Assembly: GCA_028564675.1 (NCBI GenBank)
Contig: JAOVVO010000062.1
Span: forward strand, 124,001-188,000
Origin: Onchocerca lupi
Taxonomy: Eukaryota > Nematoda > Chromadorea > Rhabditida > Onchocercidae
DNA: 64,000 nucleotides
Reading direction: 5' to 3'
Part shown: piece by piece, positions 1-13,218 of the stretch
Position numbering within the stretch: position 1 is the first letter of the stretch
Layout: each line of letters opens with the position of its first letter
Made by a program: the position numbers and the translations under genes
The notes under the pieces: model-generated
The model's input: only the letters and a program-made list of their open reading frames with translations
Databases searched by the model: none
What the model was told of the DNA's origin: nothing

Positions 1-3000
1 TGAAACATGGATGACAAAACAAGAAGCATTTTTGTCAAACGATGATTTAGGTGATAGTTTAGATAGCGTTGAATCGCTAATTAAAAAGCATGAAGATTTT
101 GAGAAATCTTTGGCTGCACAAGAGGAAAAAATCAATGCATTGGATGAATTCGCCACGAAATTGATACAGGGGCAGCATTACGCAGCTGATGATGTAGGCC
201 GGCGACGAGCATCGCTTTTGGATCGTCGAAAACAGCTCATGAAAAAAGTAAAGTTCATAAGTTCATAAATATGCTGAAATCCAAAAATTACGATCCACTT
301 TGCATTTTCTATCTATCGCAAACTCATAATAAGTTTGATAATCTAAGTCACTTTGAAATGAAAACTAATTTGGATAGTTTCCGAAAAGTGCAGTTCATTT
401 AAAATCGACTTTTTTAGGCATCAGAACGGCGTCATCAGCTTGAGAATTCTTATCGATTGCAACAATTCGATCGTGATTGTGATGAAATGGTTGGCTGGAT
501 AAAGGAGAAATTGAAAACTGCTAAAGATGATTCATATCTTGATCCTACCAACATCAGGTCCATTGTTTATTATTGTATTAAAAATGTCCAACTAGCATAT
601 TAAACCATCAATGCAGACTGCCAAGCTTCTCATTTCTTCGATTCTATACACCTGTTGCTGTCAACTATTCAGTGCAACTTTCCTTAGTAACTATTTACAA
701 AAAGTAATGTAGTTTAGGATTTGCTTTCTTCGTAGTTATTTCATAATCTGAGTTCATATATACCTGTATTATCATGATTTGAATATGTATATATACACAT
801 TTCATTAACACGAAGTTTATCAGATTCAGTCCTTTAATCACGGAGGATTACTTTATTTTTCAGAGGGAAACTGCAGAAACATATGAATTACGAACAAGAG
901 TTGAAGGCAAATAAGAATCGCCTGGATGATATAAATGTAACAGGAGATTCACTGGTTAAGGAGAAACACTATGCTGCGCCTCATGTACAGGAACATTTGA
1001 ACGAGGTGAACGGTATGTGGGATGAATTGGTCGATGCTACCGCTAAGAAAGGTGCAAAATTGAAAGAAGCCGGAGATCAACAGCAATTTAATAGGTCATA
1101 ATATTTATCAATTAACTAGATCTACTCAGTAAATTGATTTAATAACTTAACTTATGGTTGATTTTTCTCCTTTTTTTGTTCGTTATGTGATTGAAATGAA
1201 CTAGTTGTGTATTAAATTGTTGTAAATTATCCATTATTTTTGTGAATTAATGTGCTATAACTCTTTACAGTTTCTGCTTTTTTATTTTATATTTAATGAG
1301 TCATACTTTAGGAATATTGAAGATATCGAGTTGTGGTTGAGTGAACTAGAAGGACAACTTGCATCCGAAGATTATGGCAAAGATTTGATTTCTGTTCAGA
1401 ATCTCCAAAAGAAGCTTGGACTTCTGGAGAGTGATTATAACGCTCATCAAGATCGCGTGGATGTCGTTAATAAGCAAGCAAAAATCTTCAATGACAGTGG
1501 GCATTTTGATGCACCAATGATTTTACGGAAGCAGGAAGCGCTGTGTTCGAGGTTTGTTTACTTCGATATGTCATTACCATAAAGAAGGCAGATTGTATTG
1601 TAACCGTTTGCTTTAGCTTCTTGCTATTTGTTACATTGATCCATGCTTATGCTTATATTCTCTGCAGTCACTTGAGGAGATATGAAATTGAATGATGTTA
1701 ATCACTCACATGCGCTACGTTACAATGTTTATTTTTTATCCAAACCTAAAAGAAGAGAACTTCATTCTAGACCAATCGAAGCATTAAATACAGATAGATA
1801 TTTATACTTCGATTGATCTAGAATGTTCCTTTATTTTTTCAGCATGAAAAGTTATATTTACCAGTTTCTTATATATTTTAGTTTGATCATGAAATTTTCC
1901 TCAGTGCCTTTTTTTTTTTCTTTAGTGTCAACAATTATTGTAGATATGAAGCATTACGTGATCCACTGAATGCACGAAAAGAGAAATTGGCCGAATCACT
2001 TCGTGGTAACCAATTATTCAGAGATATTGATGATGAATTAGCATGGATTCGAGAAAAGGAACAAATCGCTGGCAGTTCAAGTCGCGGTAAGAATAAATTA
2101 CTGTTAGTTCATTCGAGTAGTCACAGTGTTTCGTGATTTTTTTTTTTGAAATACAAATATTTTAAATACATTAAAATGCAGTTTAAAGAATAAAAGCCAC
2201 GATGCAGTATCACCCGATAGAACGAGCATTTGTAAGGTTTTTTTTAGGGCGTGATTTAATCGGTGTTCAAAATTTGATCAAGAAACAACAAGCTTTGATT
2301 GCTGAAATTGCAAACCATGAATCACAAATTGAAGCTGTAGCTCAAGCAGCAGAAGCAATGATCCAACAAGGCCATTTCCTTGCTGCAGATGTCCGTGAAA
2401 AACTTGCACAGTTACGCGATAGTTGGAGAAATTTAAAGACAAAAGCAGATAAGCGTCGACAGGATTTAGATGATTCGTTACAGGTAATAGGATATATTTA
2501 CTTTTCAGTAGGTGATTTTCTCTGCCATGTTACTTACCTATGGGCTAAAAAGTTTTTTATTTGAATTTGAATGAAATCAGTTGTTGCGGCTGCACTTATA
2601 TTTTAATGTTGGAGAAGCAGGAGATATAAAAAAGAATCTTCATGAATTTTTCAGGAAATTACAGAATACAGCTAATTTTCCAAGGCTTAAAATAGGATTT
2701 CGTTTACGATGTTATAAAGTTGAAAATTTTAAATTTTTTGATGGTCATTAATATTATATTTTTAAGAAAATAAAGCTAGTTTTTTAAAGGCTCATCAGTA
2801 TCTGGCTGATGCAAATGAGGCAGCATCTTGGATGCGTGAGAAGGAACCGGTTGTTGGTAGCACAGATTACGGTAAGGATGAGGATAGTGCAGAATCATTA
2901 CTCAAGAAACATCGTGCTTTGATGTCCGATTTGGAAGCTTTCAAATTAACCATTGATGTAAGAAGAAATTCCGATTTTAAAATATATAAGTAATGATAAA

Positions 3001-6000
3001 ATATCTCAAAGAGACAACTGAAAATACATTTCGAGATATGTACACGAAATATCATATATTCACTAGGTATAGTTTGGATTTCAAAATCCATCTAAATTGG
3101 ATAAGTTTTACTGAATCTTCATCAACACAGGGATGTTTTTGATTCGAAGGACAATTCCAGGAACTGCGCAAACAAGCTCTTCAGTGCAAATATCAGGAAT
3201 ACCCAAGTAGACAACTTGGACGAGAATGTGTTATGGCACTATATGATTATACAGAAAAATCACCAAGAGAAGTATCCATTAAAAAGGGCGATGTCATTAC
3301 GTTGTTGAATTCATCAAATAAAGTATTCTTTTAAAACAATTTTTCAAAAATTTTAAGCCAAATTGATCATTGCAGATTAATTCTGTTGAGACCAGTAAAT
3401 ATGGTATGAAATAAGTACCGTAGTTCCAATGCGAAAACTTTGAAAATTATTGAAATATATGAAAAATTTCGACGGTTTTTTAGTTTATGAAAATTATTGA
3501 AATATATGAAAAATTTCGACGGTTCCTTAGTTTATATCATTGTCGATGTATTGATTCTTATCATATTCGTATTTTTAGGACTGGTGGAAAGTAGAAGTAA
3601 ATGATCGTCAGGGATTCGTACCTGCTGCTTATGTAAAAAAAGTTGAAGCAGGTGCTGCACAAAGAGCTGCATCTGAACAGGTAATAATCGGAATTTATTT
3701 AGTTATATAGATATTGGTCCATGTTTTCTTCATTTTGAAGAAACAAAACAGCTGCCTACTTAACGCATTATGATATGCCCTCATAGTCGTATTTTATCGA
3801 CTAACACAGGATTGGTCAGCGGCTGCTCGTCATTTGATGTTGAGAATTCAAAAAAGTGGTACTGAAACTATCGGTCGCTTTGAATCAGAATGTCTAAATC
3901 TTCATGAACTGTGATATTTCTCGAATATTTTATCAAAAATGTAGACCTAATTTGTAAAGACTTCTCTTCATTGACTGTTATTCGAAGATTTTCTATACTT
4001 TTTCTTTATCTAAAAATTGCATCCATGATTGTCTGTTTTCCGATAGATTTTTTTAGTTGGACATGAATTACAGGGTCCATCATTAATCGGTGTCAAACAA
4101 GGTGAAATTGAAGACCAATATTCTAAACTTGTTTTGCTTGGTGAAACAAGAAAGCGAAAACTTGAAGAAGCTTGCAAGGGCTATCAATTGCTTCGTGAAG
4201 CTAACGATTTAGCAGAATGGATACGATCGAGAGTATGATTTACCAGAGCTTTTTGCAAATTTTTTTTTTTTTAAATTCGGAAGAATTTATATGAACAAAC
4301 AAGTACAAAAAATGATAAAAATACAATTCAGCCTTTGCTCTTGTTTTGATCTTTAATGATTGATTTATTACCTTAAAATGTATGAAGAATAATATAGTTC
4401 AGAGTATGAATTTCATCTTTCAGTATTTAATGTAATACTTTGAATACAATTTTACTTGCCAAAGAATATAGAAGATTCTTCATATGTCAAGAACCTATCG
4501 AGAGATTAGACATTGAATCGAAAAGTCATTGAAAATAATAAAATTTTACAGATGACAAATCATTAACCACGCCTCTATTGTTATTTTATAATTGAAGAGA
4601 TTGGATCGTATGTTTTTCAGGAAACTGTTGCTTCACAGCATGAAATTGGTAGTGATCTGGAACAAGTGGAAATCCTGCAGAAGAAATTCGATGATTTCAA
4701 AGGTGATCTTAAAGCGAATGAAATACGACTCCAAGAAATGAATCAAATTGCTACAGCATTAACATCGGTTGGACAAACTGAAACAGCTGTACGAATTCGG
4801 CAGCAAATTGAGGTATAACCAGTCATTCAAATTAATGGCTTAATATTTTCTAAATCATATGGAATACAACTGTCATTCTAGGCTACATTCATAGTTGTAT
4901 ATTCATTTATTCTCGTGATAACAACATTCAAATATCGCAGCGCGCTGTGTTGCGGTAGAGTCTATGTTATTATTGATTTGCTAAATACATGGACACAAGT
5001 TACAGAAATTTATTTTTTTTACGGCGAATAATTCATCCTATTTTATTTTATCCTCCTTTTATTATGAGTTTCGAAGTCAATGATTTATATAAAAAATGAT
5101 TTTTAAGGATTTGAATGCTCGTTGGCGCGCATTGGAAGAACAAACAGAGCAACGTGAGCAGCAACTTGGTTCAGCTCACGAAGTTCAGCGATTCCACCGA
5201 GACGTTGACGAGACGAAGGACTGGATTGTAGAAAAAGATGAAGCACTTGATTCGGAAGATTTTGGCCGTGATCTGCGATCGGTCCAGGCATTACAAAGGA
5301 AGCACGAAGGTGTTGAGCGTGATCTAGCAGCACTGGGTGACAAAGTATAGCCAATTTTTAATAATATTGTCCTAGTAGAAGTCCGACTTTTGTTATTTCG
5401 ATATAGACGTTAGTATATATTTTATCGGTATGTTTTATGAAAAGACCTTACTATCTTATGGGAAAATACAGGATAATTCGATAATTCTAAAACCTTCTTA
5501 TATCAGCGTTTTCAGATTTGATGGATATACAGGTGGGATTTATTAATATTTTCCATTCCTTTATTCCTTCATTCAGATAAAAACATTAGACGAAAAAGCG
5601 AATCGCTTGCGACAAACTCATCCGGAAGCAGCAGAACAAATTTATGATTTACAACGACAACTAAGTGAACAATGGAATCGCCTTACTGCAAAAGCAAATG
5701 ATCGTAAAGAAAAACTACTAGATAGTTATGATTACCAACGATTTCTGTCCGATTTTCGTGATTTAATGCAATGGACCGCAGCAATGAACCAACTCGGTTA
5801 GTTGTTATTTAATTAAAGAAGTAAATAATAGATAATACTAAATGTTTATTAGATAATGGAGAAATTGATATATTTAATTAATGGGAAGTTCTTTTGAGAG
5901 TAATACATGATAGTATTACTTTTGTCCTGCCATCAAACTAGGATCTCTTGTGGTTTTTTGTAGCTTTCTTCTCACTGAAGATTTAAGAAATTGAAAATTA

Positions 6001-9000
6001 TAAGGAATAATCTTTTCGTTTCCGACCACTTTTATCTGTACCATGAATGAACAGTCTACATTCTGAGGAAAATATCCAATCGATTTTTGAATAAAACGAG
6101 CGAATTCAAGTACTTTTAATATGTGGAATTCAAATTTAATAGCTATAGTTTGAATTTGTTAACCAAATTGTTTTCAGTATCAAGTGATGAACTCGCAAAT
6201 GACGTTACTGGAGCAGAAGCATTGCTAGAACGTCACCAAGAATATAGAACAGAAATTGATTCGCGTGCTACAACATTTGAATTATTCGAGCAGTTTGGGA
6301 ATCAGTTATTGAATAGCCATCATTATGCATCAGAAAATATCAAACAACGTCTCCAAGATGTCACCGATGCTCGGCATAAACTTGAAGAGTGAGCTTAAAT
6401 TATTTTATTAACTTAATGAATTTTATATTGAAATTAAAGATCCATTAATCGATATAAGATGGGGAATGTACATTGGTTAATATAATCACATTTATTAAGG
6501 AATTCAAATCCGGTTCCGCTATAAGCTTCCGATTTTCATTTGCGAACAATGAATAGTCAGATTGATGTGAATAAATTTATTAATAGTTTTTATTTTTTCA
6601 GTTCTTGGGTTCACCGTCGACATATCCTGGATCAATGCTTAGAGTTACAGCTGTTTTATCGTGATTGCGAACAAGCCGATACTTGGATGAGCGCTCGAGA
6701 AGCATTCCTGAGTCAAGAGGATTCGGGTGATAATGTAGAGAGCTTGATAAAGAAACATGAAGACTTCGATAAGGTTCAGAGCCTCTTTTGCCTCTTTTCA
6801 ATAGATAAATTTCGTATTGTTAACATATTTTCTCATGTCAAGCACTGCTGCTCTTTGGTATTCTCTCAAAGAAAATATATAGCCAGATTTCCTTTTATTA
6901 TGTTCATATTTTTAGGCCATAGCTTCACAGCAGGAAAAAATATTAGCGCTTCAAACCTTTGCTAATCAGCTGATTAATTCGGATCACTATGATAAAGATG
7001 CAGTGGTCGAGAAGCGTGATCAAATCCTGCATCGATGGGACCGTTTGAAAGCTGCTTTGATTGAGAAACGCAGTAAATTGGGCGAATCACAAACGTTACA
7101 ACAATTTTCTCGTGATGCGGATGAAATCGAGAATTGGATTGCAGAGAAATTCCAAATTGCCCAAGAGGAAAGTTACCGTGATCCAACTCATATCCAGCAG
7201 AAACATCAGAAGCAACAAGCATTCGAAGCCGAATTAGCTGCAAATGCTGATCGAATCGCAACATTGATTACCGCTGGTCAAAATCTCATCAATAGTAGTA
7301 AATGTGGCGGCGGAGAGGTACATAATAACAAAATTTCAAAATTTTTTTTCGAATCTTTCTGGTTTTAATAGTAAAGTTTTGATTTCCCCAATTTCTTAAT
7401 TTTATTTTTTTTCGAAGACTTTAAAAAGGAAAATTTAATGTCTTTCTAGACATTTAAAATTTTCAATTCTTTTGACAATTTTTTAACTTGCTTGTTCTAT
7501 CTGATCTTACATCAGCGAAGGAGAAAGAATATAGTACTTTATTTTTAGGAAGCTGTCTCGCAACGATTGAAAGCTTTAAACGATCAATGGGAATTGCTAG
7601 TGAGAACTACTTCTGAAAAGAGTTGTCGTTTGAAAGAAGCTAACAGACAAAAAAGTTTTATGGCAGCTGTTAAAGATCTCGAGTTTTGGCTTGGTGAAGT
7701 TGAAAGTCAGTTTTAGAATTATTTTGTTGAAAAAAAGGAGAAGAGTAGAATAATTTGGTGCATGACATCAAAATTCACTTTTAAAAAATTGGTAGGAGTT
7801 CATGTTTGAACATACCTTCGCCAAAAAAATCATTTTTAATCAATAAATATACACTGCACTGAATAATATTGCTGCATCCTAATGACTTAACAGGAATTTG
7901 AAGAATTTTAATAGATTTTTGTGTTAAAAAAGTTTCAGAATTTCTGAAAAGATCTTAATTTGCATTTTAAAAAAAGTCCGTTTTTTTCTTTACAGGTTTG
8001 CTTGCATCGGAAGATTATGGCAAAGATCTAAATAGTATTGAAAATCTTTTAAAGAAGCATCAACTGTTGGAGGCAGATATAGCAGCACACGCTGATCGTG
8101 TCAACGAAATGAACAGGCAGGCTGATAATCTTCTTGAAAGTGAGCAATTCGATCAACCTGAAATAAACAATCGCCGAAAGGTAATTTGTAGGACAAAATT
8201 TTTTTTTTCTAATATATTTGAATCTTTTGATGACTCGGACGAGTAATGCAGATGATTATTCATTTTTATTAAAAAATGGATCGATGATATTCTATTTCCC
8301 AATTTTTTAAGCGATATATTGTCAAATCAAATTCCCTATTTTTAAATTAAAACTTGTCGATTGTTATTGGTTTCATAATAGTTATCTTCACTGTTTGCAT
8401 GTGATTTATTTGCACCGTCAAATTATTAAGTCTTATGTTCGAATGACATAATTTGTGAGACAGCACTCTTTTCTCCGATTTTTTGCTATATTGCTGTTGA
8501 TCTTGTTGCGCATGCTGAGATCTCTCGTAGAAAATTCATATCTCAGAAGCTTGTTTTGATCAAAGGACTGATATTTGCAGCATTCATAGATTGGTTAGTA
8601 CTATGATTATGGATCAGTGTCATGATTTTTTTTTTAATTTTTTTATTAAGAATTATAGGCTATAAATGATCGCCATGAGAAAATTCGCGAAATGGCGAAT
8701 ATTCGACGCGATAAGCTGAATAAAGCTATCACTGTTTATCAGTTTTTGCGTGATATGGATGATGAAGAATCATGGATTAAGTGAGTTTTTCACGCTCAAT
8801 CTAGTGTTTCTGCAGTGAGTTTTTCTTGCTCAATCTTTTTTTTAAATCTAGTGTACCTGCAGTGAGTTTTTCTTGCTCAATCTTTTTTTTAAAATCTAAT
8901 GTTTCTGTAGCTGATGAATTTATTCATTGTTGATTTACCTTCCTTACAGAGAGAAGAAGCTACTTGTTTCGAGTGATGATTATGGACGTGATTTGACCGG

Positions 9001-12000
9001 TGTGCAGAATTTGCGCAAAAAGCATCGTCGTCTTGATAATGAATTGGTTTCTCATGAACAACAAGTAGATCTTGTTCGTGAAAAAGGCTTGGAATTGATT
9101 GATCTTTCGGATACTGCTGCTCCGGAAATAAGAAAACGTATGCAAGCACTAGAAGAAAGCTGGACTGAAATACGAAATATTACTGGAAAAAGGTGACTTA
9201 TGAGTTTATTAGGGCCATTCAGAATTTTTTTAAACTACATTTATTGCAGAAAATATTGCTCAGTCGGTGAAAGTTAGTAAAACGTTAAATGGAATAAAAT
9301 GTCCTTAATTTGGCTTCTGACCTACTTCTTCTTAAAATGATATATGGGTACCATTTGAGGCAGCAAAAACTTGGTGAGAGTGAAGACTTTCAAATATTTG
9401 TGGGTAAAGTAGAAGAGGAAGAGGCATGGATGAATGAGAAACAGCAAATTCTATCATCGGATAATTTCGGTGAAAATATGGCCGGTGTGCAAGGTTTGTT
9501 GAAAAAGCACGATGCTTTTGAAGCTGATCTTGCGCTTCATACCCAGCGTATTGCCAACTTGATCGCTGAAGGGCAAAAGGTATTATTTATTTTTCTACAT
9601 TTGGATTTAAGATATTGATGAAGGCTCATAATGAAATGTTATAAACTTCTCTTTGTAACCACAAATGTTATGATCTGCTTACTGAGAATTACTGTCAAAT
9701 AACTCTTCACATCTCATATATGGACAGCTTTGCAAGAGTAACGAAAAAAAAAATAGTTGAAGAAAATGGTTATGTATAGTTTTCCAAACTTTACAATCAA
9801 TTCTAAGATAGTTATAAAAAGATTAATTGGAACAAACATCAAATTGTAAATTTTTACAGTTCTGTGGATTTTGCAGATTACAGATCACTGAAATCATTAG
9901 TTATTAATATTTTCTTCCAGTTAATTGATAGTGGTAATCATCATAGTCCAACCATCAAAGCACGTTGTGATCAATTAAATACACGCCTTGATGAGATTGC
10001 TGAATTAGCCCGACGTCGCTTACAACGACTTCAAGATAACAGCGCCTATCTGCAGTTTATGTGGAAATGCGATGTCGTGGAGAGCTGGATCGGTAAATAC
10101 TTTTATTTTTCTTTTTCGGTCTATTTTTTATATAAAATTAAAAGGAACTGTAAATATATGCAATTTTTTTCTAAATTCAACCTGGTGAAAGGAAAAAAAA
10201 AATTTTTCAGCGGAAAAGGAGCAGCAAGTACGATCGGATGATTTTGGACGTGATTTATCGTCGGTACAAATTCTCTTAACTAAGCAAGAAGCATTCGATG
10301 CAGGTTTAAATGCTTTTGAGCATGAAGGTATTCAGCGTATCACGGAGCTCAAAGATCAGCTCGTAAATGCTCATCATGCACAGACACCGAATATCGAGAA
10401 ACGACATGGAAATGTCATCGGACGCTGGCAACAGCTTCTTGCAAATTCAGAATCAAGACGCCAGAAACTACTGAAGATGCAAGATCAATACAAACAAATC
10501 GAAGAACTTTATCTTACTTTTGCAAAGAAGGTTAATACTTTTTAGTGCAGTATTTGTATTCTCAGAATTGTAAGATTGTCACGGTACTGTTAAAACAATT
10601 TTCAAGCACATTTGTTAAACTTCTCTTGTTAGTAAGAACACTTAGTGTTTTGCATTTGGCTGGAGCATATTGTCTAAGTTAGTATTATTTACTGGCATTC
10701 GAGTCTTGAAAGATTAAATTTTTAAACATCATCCATTCTACCATCAAAAGAATTAAAAGATTTGTTAGCAAAATCATATTTAAAAGATATAAGTATTTAT
10801 ATACAAATAAAATTATGGTCTTTAGGCTTCCGCTTTCAACTCGTGGTTCGAGAATGCAGAAGAAGATTTGACAGATCCAGTACGCTGTAATTCCTTGGAA
10901 GAAATTAGCGCTTTACGTGAAGCTCATGCCGAGTTCCATAAATCATTATCAACAGCCGAGGAAGATTTCAGACAACTGCAGTTACTTGATAGACAAATTA
11001 CATCATTTAATGTTGGACCAAATCCATATACATGGTTCACAATGGATGCGCTGGAAGAGACATGGCGTAATTTGCAAAAAATCATTAAAGTTAGCAGATC
11101 TTATTCACATTAGAGCTTCTAGAAATTCTGTCATTTTACGTAATTCATATGAATACAGGTAAAAATCCGAGGTAGCAACCACAAAAGTTTATTAATTGTT
11201 AATTAAAGTTTTAAAAATATTTAAATTTTTTCATGGAATTTAGGAACGCGAAATGGAACTGCAAAAAGAACATCGTCGCCAGGAAGATAACGACAAACTA
11301 CGTCGTGATTTTGCTCGTCAGGCAAATGCATTCCATCAATGGCTTACCGAAACTCGTGCAGCAATGATGGAAACGAGTGGAACACTTGAAGAGCAACTCG
11401 AGCTGTTGAAAAAGAAAGTAAATGCTTTTTGTGAAAGTTTTTTCAAACTCTCTGCCAAATACGCAAAGTTTCGGGACGTTTATAATAATTTTTCTGATCC
11501 CACCTACTTGTCTCTTACATCTTTTCATAGCTGAGCAACACTCAATCTGCTCTTTAACTGTTTTATTATGTCCAACTTTTACTCTCGTTATCACTATCAC
11601 TCTTACTTTAGAAAACAAATGGGTGATTTTGAGAAAGAGCAGTCAACTCTTTTCTCTGCGTTTAGACTGCTTCTTGCATTTACTTAAATTGTTTATGTTT
11701 ATTGCAGGCAGTAGATGTGAAAAACAATCGTATTCAGTTGAAGAAAATCGAAGATTTAGGCGCCCTTCTAGAAGAATACCTCATTCTAGATAATCGCTAC
11801 ACCGAACATAGGTTTGTGCTTCTCTAATAATTCATATTAATCAAACTAATTTTTTTTTCTTTTTTAATGATAATCAACGGTACTGTTGAAGCTTTACTTA
11901 CTTTCCCTTCCTGAAATTTTATATTTAGCCTTTTGGACAAGCAATTTTTATTTATGCAGTTATTTGCAAAATGAAATGAAAAGATGAACTCTCTCTTATT

Positions 12001-13218
12001 TTTTATTTATTATTATTTATAGCACCGTTGGCTTAGCTCAAGCTTGGGATCAACTTGATCAGCTTGCGATGAGAATGCAACACAATCTTGAACAGCAAAT
12101 TCAAGCACGCAACCAGTCTGGAGTAACTGAAGAAGCTCTTCGAGAATTCTCCATGATGTTCAAACATTTCGATAAGGTAAGTTATTTCAAAATGATACGA
12201 GATTAATTTTAAAATGATAAGAGATTAGCCGTTGAAATTTTGATGCTTCAAATACATTCCATTTCATTTTTGACATGCAGATTTTTCCAGTTCTGTTATT
12301 TTGGCGTTATTCATTGATAATGTTCAGGAAAAGTGCGGACGTCTTGATCATCAACAGTTCAAGAGTTGTTTGCGAGCACTTGGTTACGATTTGCCAATGG
12401 TTGATGAGGGACAACCGGAACCGGAATTCCAACGTATTTTAGACATTGTAGATCCGAATCGAGATGGTTATGTCACGCTACAAGAATACATGGCATTCAT
12501 GATCTCAAAGGAAACCGAAAATATTCAATCAAGTGAAGAAATTGAAAGTGCATTTCGCGCTCTGTCGAAAGAATTTCGGCCATATGTTACAGCTGAAGAA
12601 TTGTATGCGGTAAGTGCAATTTTCCTGATTTATGAAGTGATGAAATTGTTCCTCTCAAGTCTCTTTTTCATATTTTTAATAAGCAATATATCATTTTAAG
12701 AAATATATCTAAAAATAACTTTCTCTGAAAGTCTGATAAGACTAATTTCCACAAAATTCAATTTCGACGCATTCAGTAGATATGAAGCACAATGGAAAGT
12801 ATTCCCAAAAATTTCTAGTAATCTAAGAACACTTGTCTGCGTGTTGATAAATTGTGCGGTTGAATTCATTGATAAGTTTTTGTTAGAGCTCATTAGAAGG
12901 TACTGAAGTTAAAGGATTGACATTGTAAGTCTTCTTAAAGTAACTTAAACCTAGGTCCATTTTAAAATGTATATTTTTATGATATAAGAAAATAAAGACT
13001 TATCATTTGTACAAAAATTATATATTGTAGTATATAATTTTCTGTATAAATATGTTGCCATTGTGAAGTTGTTGAAAAAAATTTTGCAGAATCTCACGCC
13101 TGAACAAGCGGAGTATTGTATTAAACGTATGAAGCCATATACGGATGCCATTTCGGGTCGAACGTTACCAGGAGCTTTGGATTATGAACAGTTCGTACAT
13201 ACTCTGTTTCAGAGTTAA
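1..13218 (+). CDS. spc-1: Alpha-spectrin, 3' part (30 exons, 5' end outside window)
   Basis: Alpha-spectrin pairs with beta-spectrin to form the actin-linked membrane skeleton. The window encodes the last 1950 residues of a family protein of about 2400, so several N-terminal repeats are missing. Seen: many triple-helical spectrin repeats with the usual DLxSVQxLxKKH and WxxEK patterns, an SH3 domain (ALYDY, DWWKVE; 3161-3680) and C-terminal EF-hands with a full loop DPNRDGYVTLQE near 12450. Stop TAA at 13216-13218. Exons: 1-247, 418-557, 864-1094, 1312-1551, 1944-2086, 2248-2483, 2790-2957, 3161-3322, 3579-3680, 3810-3858 (3' end uncertain), 4057-4232, 4621-4812, 5108-5344, 5577-5796, 6178-6388, 6602-6773, 6916-7317, 7549-7705, 7996-8180, 8659-8780, 8950-9192, 9360-9579, 9921-10092, 10211-10530, 10826-11089, 11244-11417, 11708-11811, 12023-12176, 12328-12609, 13090-13218. 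Phases agree at every junction. The SH3 and EF-hands exclude beta-spectrin. Confidence 0.96.
1763..1825. repeat. Intronic inverted repeat (hairpin)
   Basis: Positions 1763-1781 and 1807-1825 are reverse complements over 19 bases with one mismatch, separated by a loop of 25 bases, inside the intron 1552-1943 of alpha-spectrin. The arms contain TCTAGA and CAATCGAAG. It could be a miniature inverted-repeat element or a transcribed hairpin; the sequence alone does not decide. Confidence 0.85.
3161..3680 (+). other. SH3 domain of alpha-spectrin (two exons)
   Basis: The exons 3161-3322 and 3579-3680 carry ALYDYTEKSPREVS, then DWWKVEVND and GFVPAAYVKKV, which are the RT-loop, the WW and the ALYDY-partner segments of an SH3 fold. 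In alpha-spectrins this domain is inserted in the middle of the repeat array, as here. The first exon uses the TTCCAG acceptor at 3155-3160, because the same frame has a stop a little further upstream. Confidence 0.93.
3441..3534. repeat. Two-copy 47-bp tandem repeat in a spectrin intron
   Basis: Positions 3441-3487 and 3488-3534 are adjacent copies of one 47-bp unit that differ by two bases in the T-rich part (TTTT versus TTCC). They lie within the intron between the two SH3 exons. Near-identity points to a recent slippage or duplication event. Confidence 0.9.
8781..8910 (+). repeat. Intronic repeat that copies the 5' splice site
   Basis: The intron after exon 8659-8780 begins GTGAGTTTTTC. 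This start, followed by the GCTCAATC segment, recurs at 8815 and again at 8862, giving three imperfect copies of about 34-48 bp. Each copy therefore contains a full GTGAGT donor-like sequence. Only the first joins in phase to the next exon. Confidence 0.9.
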
